Source: Eutreptiella sp. 'Long Island Sound 2002' (lineage: Eukaryota > Euglenozoa > Euglenophyceae > Eutreptiales > Eutreptiaceae). Taken from it: 64,000 nt of DNA. Position numbers and translations under genes: made by a program. The notes under the pieces are model-generated. The model saw only the letters and a program-made list of their open reading frames with translations. It was not told the DNA's origin and searched no databases. Below are positions 13,001 to 24,526 of the stretch, one piece after another (the stretch's first letter is position 1; each line of letters begins with the position of its first letter). The stretch spans positions 19,716,348 through 19,780,347 of the forward strand of contig OZ038387.1 in NCBI GenBank assembly GCA_964036045.1. The letters run 5' to 3'.

Positions 13001-15443
13001 CACTCTTTTTCTCCTGCGCCTTCGGCGCACCTCTAGCCGGGTTGTTTGGTCATTCCACTCGTATGTCGCAGTGTCCCATAAGTACATACTTTGGAACCCC
13101 GGTGCAACCGTGCCCCGTGCAAAACACAACAACGTTATAACCGCAATCCTCTATTTTCGTATTCAAGATAGACGGAGTGGGAAGAAAAGGCAGGAGCCAT
13201 ACAATGCTGCACAGAAAGCATGTTCCATACTTTTTCTGAACGCTCCAATGGCAACTCAAATTCTTCTATTTCTGAACGCTCCAATGGCAACTCAAATTCT
13301 TCTAGTTTCTCTTCCAGCTCAGAAGAGTATGACAATGGTGAGTCCAGCTCAGGTGAGTCCAACCCTCATTGATCTTCGAAGAATTCAATGACAACGAGCA
13401 TTCCTCCGCGTTGCCCATTTGTGTTGCCTGGCGGTGTTTGGGTGAGGGCACAATGTATGGACCCAAAAAGATGAGTTTCACTGCCTGTCTTCAGACATTA
13501 TGACAAATGTATCTGTTGAATGTGTCAGTGTGGTACATTTTTGCACGTCCATGTGGATGTGCTGCATTTCAGGAGGGGGGAAACCCCTCCCCTAGACCCC
13601 CCCCCCCTCCCCCCTCCGCTCTGGCAATGCCCTGGTGGGGAGGTCACATCCCCACACTATCCATCCCTGATGGGGCCCTGAGGAGGTGAAGCAGGATCTA
13701 TTGACTTTGTCCCCCTTCCAGAGTTTACATGATGTGTCTTTTTGAAGTTTAATTCTGAATCTGGAGAATACAGGTGCACTGAGCTCAGGTTACAGAGTGC
13801 TTCAATGCCTCGAAATTTCACTGCTTGGCGTCTTACACCTAAAGCTGAAAAGCTGAGCAGCCCCCCACAACCCTCTACCACTCTCCACCACAATTGTCCG
13901 CAGACCCCCCCCCCCCCACCCACCCACCCCATCCCTCTGTACTGATAGAAGCCCGTTGCACATTGATGGCTGCTTCTTTTTTGCAGTCATTGCACGATGT
14001 GGCTCTCCTCAGCCCTGGTGCCGTGCGGCCTGACATTGGCGCTCCTGCATCGTTTTCTCAAGCCTCCTTTGACCGGTGTGTTTGCCAGTGCATAACGGCA
14101 TTGCATGCGACTCGAGAACCCTTTTTTGAGAGAGATGACAGTGGTGATGCTCTAGTGACGAGCCTGACCACAGGTGGAAGCTGGAATGAGCCCTGCAACA
14201 TGTGTGCCTGCAATTTATGTCTTTCAATCATTCTGCTGGGGGTTTAGCACAGCAATAAAATGGAAGGTTCGCCCAAAATTTTTTTGGGGTGTTCCTCCAG
14301 TTCATGCATTCCTGCAATCCAGTTTGCTAGTGTTCTTGGCACACAGTCAACTTGTCACTGTGTGCACTTGCGTCCGACTGGCTACCAACTCAGGGACTGT
14401 GTCACAGTGGAAGACACTGATGGCGTTGATGATCCATTTCCATTGAATAGGGCAGGGGATGTACATGGACCGCCCCCCCTCCCAGCATGCATTGGTGAGA
14501 GAAATTGGATGGGGAGATCACCACAAGGGGAATTACAGTGCACATACAAAGGGATACTTTCAACACATTGATCCACAATGAATGGTTGGTGTTCTCCATC
14601 TTACAGGCAAAGCACAAACAGCAAGGGATAATGTTAGCAAATTTGTGTGATTGCCAGGCCCCAAACAACTACTCATGCCTCTGTTCTACCGGCAGGTTGA
14701 GGTTGGTGGGGATTGTTCCCATGCGCATACCAAATACACGTTAAGGCAAAAACCCCCAACCCACTGAAGGGCCCGTGGAACAAACATGGACTGCAGGGCC
14801 TTGGTGGTGAGGAAAAAACGATGCAGAAGCCCAAAGCACACAGCCACCCAAGTTCCAGCACAAGGATTTTAGTGCAAGAAACCCCGAAAGCTCATAACCA
14901 CTCATCGTCGCACCCACCACCACCAGTAGCCAGAAACCAGCAGTCTCCATCACAAGGTCCAGTGAGCTGCACTAGGAGGGCAGTGTCCCCCTCCAATGAG
15001 CAACCTCCAATTTTCACCATAACGCCAATGACTGAATGTGAAGCATGCCGGTGCCGGCATGGGAGGGACGCCGAAGGGTAAAAGCAGCCATTGTGAGCAA
15101 AGCACAACAGCCCCACTCACCATACTGAAATAGCCCTGCATGGGGCCATGGCCCATTTGAAAGACATTAAATCATTTTTGCGCTGAAAATAGGGCCAAAA
15201 CTGCACAATTCCCAAACCAATGTTTTCCACATTGTGACCACTCGCAATCCTCAAGTATCATATGTAAAGCATGCTTTAGGCCCTTTGTATGTATTTTTCA
15301 CTCCATTTCACCAGAGCTCCCAAGGGACTAGTGCATTGCTTCCTGAGCAATTTTCAGCCTCAAAAGCTCAAGATTTTCAACATGTGTCCACCGGCAATGA
15401 TCAAATCACACACAGAAAAGGGTGCCAGTCTTGCACCCTTTAG
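1608..15443 (+). CDS. Multi-exon single-pass membrane protein gene (exons listed separately)
   Basis: This is a split gene assembled by eye. Candidate exons are 1608-1775, 3029-3201, 5402-5659, 7930-8040, 10292-10378, 11209-11472, 12169-12402, then less certain 13172-13372, 13987-14173, 14347-14460, 14797-14961 (or to 15081) and 15315-15443. The first junction is phase 1-1; most later ones are phase 0, so the frames connect without shifts. The assembled protein has an ectodomain with Cys residues, one transmembrane helix (in 5402-5659) and a long disordered Pro/Ser/Thr-rich cytoplasmic tail. Introns of 1.2-2.3 kb carry a TIR-like element (5.96-6.5 kb), a CT repeat and a minisatellite. Function is unknown. 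The 3' end is ambiguous, because a stop at 13370-13372 could end one gene and a second could supply the later exons. Confidence 0.5.
3029..3201 (+). CDS. Ectodomain exon 2 (internal)
   Basis: It starts after ggacag at 3028 in phase 1, matching the previous donor, and ends at tacaag|gtacag in phase 0. It encodes a Cys-containing segment (DDTCPPGEG, NPCDYGPNC) and ends GAYK. Spliced to the next exon this reads GAYKLCYF, resembling a GxYxLCY pattern I associate with protist cell-surface proteins, which supports the junction. Confidence 0.65.
5402..5659 (+). CDS. Transmembrane exon
   Basis: The acceptor catttgcag ends at 5401 and the donor is caat|gtatgt at 5660; both are good and the exon is phase 0-0 (86 codons). 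After a short juxtamembrane segment comes a hydrophobic helix of about 24 residues (from WIWWVFIGCC to WYCLF), then a basic GYKK stop-transfer and a Pro-rich start of the tail. The positive-inside rule puts the C-terminal side in the cytosol. Confidence 0.7.
5959..6497. mobile_element. Possible C-run flanked inverted-repeat element in an intron
   Basis: A C15 run is followed by gtgatgtattagaa (5977-5990). About 470 bases on, the exact reverse complement ttctaatacatcac (6462-6475) is followed by a C18 run. The interior is C-rich with no coding sequence. I infer a short TIR element; the two C-runs being on the same strand is odd for a simple TIR. Confidence 0.35.
6975..7021. repeat. CT dinucleotide microsatellite
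   Basis: About 23 uninterrupted CT units inside an intron. Confidence 0.95.
7930..8040 (+). CDS. Cytoplasmic tail exon
   Basis: The acceptor gcctttcag ends at 7929 and the donor is gacatg|gtattc. The exon has 37 codons, phase 0-0. The product is polar and Pro/Asp-rich (starts GKARDPDILLTPDP) with no recognised motif. The donor is weaker than at other exons. Confidence 0.5.
8539..8930. repeat. 31-bp minisatellite, about 12-13 units
   Basis: Unit aggaaatagcagcaaccatc plus cagagcccacc, with scattered substitutions. 31 is not a multiple of three, which is why long open frames occur in all three minus frames here. They are by-products of the repeat, not genes. It lies in a presumed intron. Confidence 0.9.
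10292..10378 (+). CDS. Cytoplasmic tail exon (short)
   Basis: The acceptor gtctgcttgcag ends at 10291 and the donor is gatcag|gttctt. The exon has 29 codons, phase 0-0, and is Ser/Arg/Pro-rich (DKSIRSPNSARTAW). The same frame stays open beyond both sites, so boundaries rest on the consensus sites only. Confidence 0.45.
10600..10885 (+). repeat. Possible tRNA-derived SINE-like element
   Basis: A box-A-like ggctggttgagtgg (about 10602) is followed by gggttcgagctc (about 10731), close to the pol III B-box. A second half has ggttgagagcac then gtttcaaatccc, again box-like, ending in a T-rich tract at about 10870. I could not fold a canonical cloverleaf, so a tRNA gene is not called. This may be two fused tRNA-like heads or chance. 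Confidence 0.3.
11209..11472 (+). CDS. Proline-rich cytoplasmic tail exon
   Basis: A strong acceptor (catctctgcag) ends at 11208 and the donor is tcgcag|gtggcc; 88 codons, phase 0-0. The product has SPPVVTSP and an uninterrupted PPPPAPPRP block, both candidate SH3/WW or profilin ligands. It ends in a more ordered segment (SAWLEMTRAM). Codon-like composition and two good sites make this one of the best exons of the gene. Confidence 0.65.
12169..12402 (+). CDS. Cytoplasmic tail exon
   Basis: A strong donor ggcat|gtaagg ends the exon in phase 0. The acceptor is proposed at ccgccgag (12168), also phase 0, but its pyrimidine tract is poor; the frame is open from 12097, so the true start may lie a little upstream, after the G-run. 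It is 78 codons of polar Glu/Pro/His-rich sequence. Confidence 0.5.
13172..13372 (+). CDS. Serine-rich exon with 36-bp internal duplication; possible 3' end
   Basis: It starts in phase 0 after attcaagatag and reads an acidic/Ser-rich protein that stops at TGA 13370-13372. A 36-bp tandem duplication gives two copies of a 12-residue unit (SERSNGNSNSSI/S), followed by a Ser/Glu tail. Two GTGAGT donors (13338 and 13353 region) lie just before the stop, so the exon could instead be spliced in phase 1. If terminal, the gene ends here and exons after 13.9 kb belong to another gene. Confidence 0.4.
   Translation, partial: TEWEEKAGAIQCCTESMFHTFSERSNGNSNSSISERSNGNSNSSSFSSSSEEYDNGESSSGESNPH
13987..14173 (+). 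CDS. Probable exon, 3' boundary uncertain
   Basis: An excellent acceptor (ggctgcttcttttttgcag) ends at 13986, phase 0. The product contains SLHDVALLSPGAVRPDIG and an acidic end. Donor choices are weak (gt at 14155 in phase 0, gt at 14174 in phase 1), and the frame also runs on to a stop at 14245-14247, so a terminal exon is possible. Confidence 0.4.
14347..14460 (+). CDS. Probable internal exon
   Basis: Acceptor ggcacacag at 14346, donor ggggat|gtacat at 14461; 38 codons, phase 0-0. The product is Cys/His at the start and acidic at the end (EDTDGVDDPFPLN). No domain recognised. Confidence 0.4.
14797..15081 (+). CDS. Pro/His/Ser-rich exon, internal (to 14961) or terminal (to TAA 15081)
   Basis: The exon starts after ggactgcag at 14796 in phase 0. 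The frame is open to TAA at 15079-15081 and ends with a Cys-rich tail (ECEACRCRHGRD). A good donor, caaggtcca|gtgagc at 14962, would end it in phase 0 and join the exon at 15315. Both forms are plausible and could be alternative 3' ends. Confidence 0.45.
   Translation, partial: GLGGEEKTMQKPKAHSHPSSSTRILVQETPKAHNHSSSHPPPPVARNQQSPSQGPVSCTRRAVSPSNEQPPIFTITPMTECEACRCRHGRDAEG
15315..15443 (+). CDS. Probable terminal exon
   Basis: A long pyrimidine tract ends caccag at 15314; phase 0; 42 codons then TAG at 15441-15443. The product is Ser/Gln-rich (starts SSQGTSALLPEQFSA, ends CQSCTL). Its phase fits the gtgagc donor at 14962. Confidence 0.45.
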   Translation, partial: SSQGTSALLPEQFSASKAQDFQHVSTGNDQITHRKGCQSCTL

Positions 15444-16437
15444 ATACGGGGTAATCGTTAATTGCCAATAAGCAGCAGACTCCCCTGTATTCTCCGAGGT
15501 GCCTCGCTGAAGGCAATAGAATCACTTTAAAGAGAGGTTGTTGGATCAAGCGCTACCATGAACGCCATGCAACCCCCATTTTGGGTTAGTATTTGTGTAG
15601 CATACCCGTGTATGAAATCCTCAAAATCCTCATTTTGGGAGATAACAATGATCCCCTGATGCATTTTGACCCCTCAGCCCCCCCCCCCCCCCGGCTGGTT
15701 GCTGTTTTGGTTTGGGGGGGGGGGGGGGGTTGTTTGGCCGTTTGTGGCCGCTATATGTCGATCCAAACCTAGGTCCGATTGTACTTTTTTCTGCTTCTAT
15801 ATTGACCTCATTCAATTGGTCTCAAGTTTTATCTCTGGGCACCGGTGATCAGCCCCCTGTGGGGCCCCACCGGTGAGGATTTGGCCGTTTTCAAGCCAGC
15901 AACCGTTTCCCTTCCATTTTGAGTGGGTTTTAGGGTTGTTTTGGCTGAAAATTGGCTCTTTTTGGGCCCAAGCTGTGCAGATTTTGGAGGGCCACTCGTC
16001 ACTTGCCATGGGTGAGTTTTTGGCTCAAAAGTTGAATTTGGCAAGGCCACCACACATCAAGGCCACTGGCATAGCCAAACTTCTGCAGCTCCTTGTCCAG
16101 GACAAAGGTCAGCTTCCAAGCCTCAAAACTTGGTCAGCTTCCAAGCCTCAAAACTTGTTGCAGTGTGCACAATGCCAGCAAACTTGGGTGTGACCAGTTG
16201 CTTTGCCAACAAAAATTTCCTGTGTTGCACCAGAATGGCAAAAAGATGTGAACCGTCGGGGGAAGGGGTTGGGGATGGAGAACAGGGGGGTAGGAAAATT
16301 ATACTACCTTTGGCATTGCACTTCCAGGGGTGGGGAACACATAGTTAAATGGAACATTGTCAGTGCTCAGTTGTATTCCTCGCTTTTTGACCGAAATCAA
16401 ATCAATTTAGTTAATGTACATCGGTAAGAAAGTATGA

Positions 16438-16876
16438 AGAAGAGGCGAAACATGCTGTACATGTGATATTAGATCATCATGGGCGGTTCCATTATCTAAA
16501 ACCAAATGGTTTGGAGGTTTTTGATGTTTGAACAGTTTGGGGCGGAAAAGGTGCAGGAGCAGGTTGTGCAGAGGTCCCTTGGGAAGCCCCAACCCACACA
16601 CCCAATCACCCCATGAAAAACGTACAAAGAAGGCCTAAAACATGATATACATGTGATAATTGATCATTCACGGTGGCCAGAATACGAGAAGAAAATTGGT
16701 TGGGAATTCTTGACAGTTGAGCTGTTCAGGGTGAAAATTGCATGGGCAGGTTGTGTACCAGTCCAGTACCTTGGGAAGCCCCCGGCCCTGCCCAATCACC
16801 TGATAGCCAACTCAGTGAAAAGCACACAAAGAGGGCCTAAAACATGCTGTACATGTGATAGTTAATCATTATGGGT
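16438..16876. repeat. Three diverged direct repeats spaced about 200 bp
   Basis: The core aacatgctgtacatgtgat recurs near 16448, 16640 (one variant base pair) and 16843, each followed by an A/T-rich atta-atcat block and, further on, by similar ttcagggtgaaaa and cttgggaagccc words. This indicates a tandem array of about 200-bp units now diverged. Confidence 0.7.
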
Positions 16877-17104
16877 GGACACAAAATAAAAAACTTGGTC
16901 TGGGAATTTTCTATTTCTTCAGCTGTTCAGGGTGAAAAGCTGCAGGTTGAGTACCAGTCCCTTGGGGAGCACAAGGTGGCTTGATTTCCTCGCGTTAGAG
17001 ACCCCTTTGGAGCCCTCCAACTAGACATTATGTCTGAGAAACGTCCAAAAAGGCCCCCAACAGCCCCAAATCTGTGCAGATTGGCCGCAACTAGCCCCAA
17101 ACCA

Positions 17105-17250
17105 AGAACAGGCCGTATCTTGGGCTGCGCAGCCCAAAAAGTGATTTTGTGGGCACCCAATCCACCCGCAAAACCCCACTTTTTGTGGTTTCAACCCCTC
17201 AGAGTTGCTCAAACGGACACCTAGACCGTGCAATAGTGCCGACTAGGCTA
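17105..17250. repeat. Dispersed repeat, copy 1
   Basis: Shares with 20495-20660, in the same order and orientation, the words cttgggct, ccacccgcaa/ccacctgcaac, cccactttttgtgg/cccattttttgttgg, and caaacggacacctagacc/caaacgggcacctagaccc. Non-coding; origin unknown. Confidence 0.6.
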
Positions 17251-17756
17251 CAGCAAGCTGCAAGCTCAAGCCCGAACAAGTGAGGTCCCAAAATGGGTCA
17301 AAGATTGGGGTATCTAGTCCATGTGGGATTCCAAAAGTGGTTTTACCCCATTTTGAGCCCGTGGTGGCCCGTTTTGGACCTCAAAAAATCCCCAAATGCT
17401 TTGGAAATGGGCTCCTTTGGGACCATAAGTGGGTCACAATGGCATTCGGGGTGTACAAACAAGTGGAATGACGCCCGTTTTGGGCTTGTTTTGAGCCATT
17501 TTGGCCCATCAAAGGTCCAAAAAAACCCTTGAAAATGGGCCATACTAGGACCAAAAGTGGGCCAAAAAGTGGGTCAAGAACGCGGGTTTCCAAAAGTGAT
17601 GCTAGACCTTTTAGGGTACACAAAGGGGGTGAGTTGAGCCCATTTCGCGCTGTTGTTTTGACCAACTTTGGCCCAACTAGCCACATCAAGGCACTGGTGG
17701 CGTACCCTAGAGCCCTACTCCGAGGCCACCCAGAGAGAGAGGGGGGCGTAGATTAG

Positions 17757-17776
17757 AGACAGACAGACAGACAGAC

Positions 17777-17821
<45 letters not shown>
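17757..17821. repeat. GACA/GA compound microsatellite
   Basis: About six GACA units followed by about twenty GA units, next to the end of a dispersed repeat. Confidence 0.95.
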
Positions 17822-17824
<3 letters not shown>

Positions 17825-18306
17825 TCCTTTTGCAAGATTCATCGCTCTTGGGGGTTGCGTCTTGGTGGCTTTCAAGGTTATTTATTTGCTTCCTTGTCGA
17901 CACTTGTACCAATGACTAAGGAAATTCATGTGGTCGAATAATGTAAAACCAAATTTCTCAGAAAGATTTTGACCTATTGATGTTGCATGCGGATTTTGCA
18001 GGGCGTTGGGTAGGGCTGAGAACCACGCTGCCGAGTTCAGTTTCTGCACGTGGTGTTGCTGCATGTTTGCATGTATTTTCGCTAGATGAAGACATGTGGT
18101 ACACGCAGTCTTTTTAGACCAGCGTCACAAGTTACATTTTTTCCCCCTTAAGCAGCATCTCAGCACCAGCATGCAATTCAAAGCAAGGTTTGACATGTTT
18201 GACACGGCGAGATATGCCCTACCAGAATTTCAAGAGCGATTTTCTGAGGGCCCCTGTGTATTTTCCCTCCCAGCCACTGGAAAAGGAAGGCAGCATTGGT
18301 TTGCAG

Positions 18307-18469
18307 TCACAATCAGTGTTCAGTGGTAATTGGTCAGGTCTAATTTGCAGCCCTGGAATTGCATGTGCTGCTGTGAACAGGGCTCTGCAACTTCAAGATG
18401 AAATGTACGCTGAGCATGAAGACACCTACGCACAACGTGAAAGGGCAAGGGCACTCCAAGAACGAGCAG

Positions 18470-18471
<2 letters not shown>
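18307..18471 (+). CDS. Internal exon with coiled-coil-like segment
   Basis: The acceptor ggtttgcag ends at 18306. The exon has 55 codons, phase 0-0, and ends gcagag directly against a (GT)n repeat that supplies the donor gtgtgt. The second half is a charged, heptad-like helix (LQLQDEMYAEHEDTYAQRER). It probably belongs with the exons up to 19851. Function unknown. Confidence 0.45.

Positions 18472-18508
<37 letters not shown>
18472..18508. repeat. GT microsatellite at a presumed 5' splice site
   Basis: About 18 GT units. Its first GT would be the intron donor of the preceding exon. Confidence 0.9.
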
Positions 18509-18509
<1 letters not shown>

Positions 18510-18949
18510 ATGTCTCCAAGTGCTTCTCACGTTGTGTGCATGCGTGCATGGTTACCTGCCTGCGTGCCCAGCAGGGTGATTTCTATGGTTTCCATAAACC
18601 CGAGCAGTCCATTGAAGTCTCTATTTCCCCCTATTCACCCCCTCCCATTTTTTCTTCGGAATGTTGTTGGGAAGCCTATCGCCAGCCATGTCAGGAGGTT
18701 CTGGTTCCTGATTCTGCCAGTGTCTGGTTGTCCTGGTTGATTGGCGCACTGCAAATTTGGCACAACAACAGAGTGCCAGATTATGCCATGGTATTTTAAG
18801 GTCCGTCGCCATCTTTTTAATTGTCATCTTTAGCGCTCTTGGCATGCACATTCCGATTGTGCCCATGCAGTTTACTCTACAGGGACCTGTTGGCAGGCTG
18901 GTTGGAGCAGCTGCAATATGTCTGTAGATACCTCACATTTTGCTTAAAG

Positions 18950-19179
18950 GGGATGTAGTGTTCGCTAGGGGTTTTGGGTTTGCTTTGGCCTGCTTCTTGT
19001 CGCTGTGTGAGATGAGGAGGTGGTTAGTCAACAATTTCCAAGAGAATAGAGCGCCACATGTTGTCCTGTGCAGTGCTAGGGGCGTGATCTGTCGCGCCCT
19101 TTTGAAATATTTGATCATTTTGCGTCAGTTAGTGCCCAATGTGTTCACATTGCTGGAAGCTCGTGCTGGGGCACACCAG
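18950..19179 (+). CDS. Possible exon, unidentified
   Basis: The frame is open after gcttaaag (18949), ends at caccag|gttgca in phase 0, and joins in phase with the exon at 19311. The product is hydrophobic then Arg-rich (HVVLCSARGVICRALLKYL). The HVVLC start briefly suggested a nucleotide-binding or RCK-type fold, but the rest does not support it. Confidence 0.3.
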
Positions 19180-19310
19180 GTTGCATTTTTGCAATGACAG
19201 TATGTGCAAGGTCATGTGATGCCAATCAATTCCAGTAGTGTTGTGATGCATTTCTTTGTGCCCGATGTGTAACATGTATGCTATCCATCAATACCCCGTT
19301 TCATGCACAG

Positions 19311-19402
19311 CGAATCTTGAAGGAAGTGGGGCCCGTTCCTGTACCAAACCCGTTGATCAGACAAGCCCTCCCTGAACCAGCAAGACTTCCCACAGAACCC
19401 AG
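19311..19402 (+). CDS. Penultimate exon, unidentified protein
   Basis: Acceptor catgcacag at 19310 (phase 0); strong donor acccag|gtatgc at 19403 (phase 2). It encodes a Pro-rich segment (RILKEVGPVPVPNPLIRQAL) and connects in phase to the terminal exon at 19746. Confidence 0.55.
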
Positions 19403-19745
19403 GTATGCGCTTGTGGCACCTGGTCGTTCGTCCAACAGTGTGCAGACTCACAACTGTTTCCCATGGCATAACCATGTTGGCCCGGTTTTTGGCTGGATTC
19501 GGCCGAAAATGCCACGCCACAGCCAAGCTGACCTCCCAGCGCTGGCTCACCGTGGCCAAGCGTGCACTAGATCTAGGTGTCTGTTTTAGGTGTCTGAGGG
19601 GTGGAAACCATGAAAAGTGGGGGTTATCAGTGGAATAGGCGGCCTCAGAATTGTATTTCGAGCCATGCAGCCCAAGATGGAGCCCAATCTTGGTTTCGTA
19701 CAACAAACATGCACCAGAAAACCACTGCATTTGTTTCAATTGCAG

Positions 19746-19851
19746 GAACCTGAGGTTCATCAACAGCCAGTGTGGTACACAAGAAATGGGGACTTGGGTG
19801 GAACGTCCTGACTCAGACACGGTACCGATCCAGCTTGCTTTCCTCATGTAA
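19746..19851 (+). CDS. Terminal exon, unidentified protein
   Basis: Acceptor tttcaattgcag at 19745. The first G completes an Arg codon begun by the donor exon at 19402. It ends at TAA 19849-19851. The product starts NLRFINSQCGTQEMGTW and ends in a hydrophobic LAFLM. The phase match across a 343-bp intron supports the pair. Confidence 0.55.
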
Positions 19852-23044
<3,193 letters not shown>

Positions 23045-23310
23045 GTTGCCCCTGATGTGTGCGATGGCAAGGATTGCGCTTGTATCGCCTGGAAAGTGGC
23101 CCCAGGGAGCGACGCACGCTTGGGTTCAAGCCAATCCACATTGTTTTTTCAGATGGGATGGTGGTGCAATGGAGAGATTTTGAACATATCAATGGCCTGA
23201 GCACTGCCGTCGGGGTGCAGTGGAGTAGGGAAGGGGGGGGGCGTCTGGAAATTTCAGTGACGCGCCTGCAGAGATTCTTTGTTCAACACGATACCCTTCT
23301 ACCCAAGTGA
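23045..23310 (+). CDS. Possible terminal exon
   Basis: A frame open from about 23045 ends at TGA 23308-23310. A pyrimidine-rich acceptor (cacattgttttttcag, ends 23152) inside it may be the real exon start, in phase 1. The product after that site reads GMVVQWRDFEHINGLSTAVG and continues polar to the stop, with a beta-strand pattern loosely like an extracellular domain. Upstream, a different frame (23030-23150) is also open and Cys-containing (VCDGKDCACIAW), so exon choice is unsure. Confidence 0.35.
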
Positions 23311-23917
23311 CACCTCAGAACGAAAGTCTACCCCCGTAGTGCATTGTGGTGAGCTTTCATGAGGTGGTTCCTGGGAGGTCCCGTGGGTCATTGCCCGCCA
23401 CTGCACAGCACCAGACGCACGAGCGGGGAGTCTACAGGCATACATGGATATGCCTGTCGCCCGAGACCAGGGCGGTGGTTAAGTTGAATTTTCCCAATTC
23501 ATGACTTGCCGTTAGCCAATGGTCGTCGGTGTCGGCAGTCTTCGAGTTTGTGTGAATCTTGAGGGTTTTTGGGATGCGACACGGCCCAGCACTTTTCGGT
23601 TTTTCCATTCTAAACCGCCCTGGTCGAGATCCCTGTCGCCATCCAGAATGCACCAGCATGTGGTGGCAAGTGTCTGCGTGGAAAGCACTCCCCTCGTCGA
23701 AGGCACACCATAATCTCAGGTGCAGTGGACGCACGCACGGTGCTGAATTGGTGCGTATTTGTACTCGGTGCTGAATGGAGGCGAGAGTTTCGAATTGAAC
23801 TCGCATTGTGCATGGAGGACAGGATCATGCTGTCAGGAGCGCGCGTTCAAATGTCCTCGCCCTTGAGATCCTCGATCTGGTGATTTTTTTTGGGCATGAT
23901 GGGCAGGCCTGGATCTC

Positions 23918-24526
23918 GTGATTGGTAGCAATGGCACAGGGCATCCCAAGATCAAGGAAAACACCTGTCAACAGCTTCGGCGTGTTGGCCACTGGGTACA
24001 CCTGCAAGCCCCCCCCCCCCCCCCACAAAGAAAAGCCCCAAAGTATACTATAATTGTGGTCACTGCGACCAACATGGACTTCCACCCACAAGACTGCGCT
24101 TTTCCTCTCTCCTCTCAAGAAGCACCGATGAGCTCAATCAACACCTCTGGACACCGGTTGGTACTGCATGGCCACCAATCATCACGAGTTCCAGTGCAGG
24201 AATCGTTGTCGTTCGGCCCCTGTGTTTTGTGTAAGGGCGCAAACCCGGTGCCTGCACAGTCATGGTGCGCATTCATGGCTGGGGGCAGAACGCATTTTTG
24301 CCAACAAATTGAATCATGCAACAGGCGAGGAGGGGATGCGTGTGTGTCAAGATATCAAGCCCCCGTAGGCGTATGGGATCAATTTGCCTGGGCGTACCTG
24401 CCATGTGTTCCTGCCTGTAAAAGCGTTCCCCAGCCGTTAGTTTGGGTTTACTTAATTTTGTGTTGTTGGATTTTGCTGCAGCACTTTCTTCCCTGCAGAT
24501 CCCCCACCCTCCCAAGAGAGGAGTAA
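23918..24526 (+). CDS. Doubtful Cys-rich open frame
   Basis: A 202-codon frame contains a Cys-rich block (CVLCKG, SWCAFMAGG, HFC, ESCNRRGGDAC) reminiscent of small disulfide domains, followed by a hydrophobic stretch. That stretch coincides with a T-rich tract ending ctgcag, which looks like an intron 3' end. At most part of the frame is an exon. Confidence 0.2.
   Translation: MIGSNGTGHPKIKENTCQQLRRVGHWVHLQAPPPPPQRKAPKYTIIVVTATNMDFHPQDCAFPLSSQEAPMSSINTSGHRLVLHGHQSSRVPVQESLSFGPCVLCKGANPVPAQSWCAFMAGGRTHFCQQIESCNRRGGDACVSRYQAPVGVWDQFAWAYLPCVPACKSVPQPLVWVYLILCCWILLQHFLPCRSPTLPREE

Larger units (their letters stand above)
15444..18306. other. Repeat-rich intergenic region
   Basis: No convincing exon. 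It contains paired C- and G-runs forming a potential hairpin (15.68-15.73 kb), a block of about 200-bp repeats (16.43-16.88 kb), sequence rich in the words ccaaaa and tttgg (17.0-17.7 kb), and a GACA/GA microsatellite. Confidence 0.55.

Noticed and set aside
18950-19179. Potassium-channel RCK-like start (HVVLC)
   Set aside because: Only five residues fit; the rest of the exon and the next exons do not match the fold.
19281-19847. 188-codon minus-strand ORF
   Set aside because: It overlaps two plus-strand exons joined in phase (19311-19402, 19746-19851) and has no recognisable motif.
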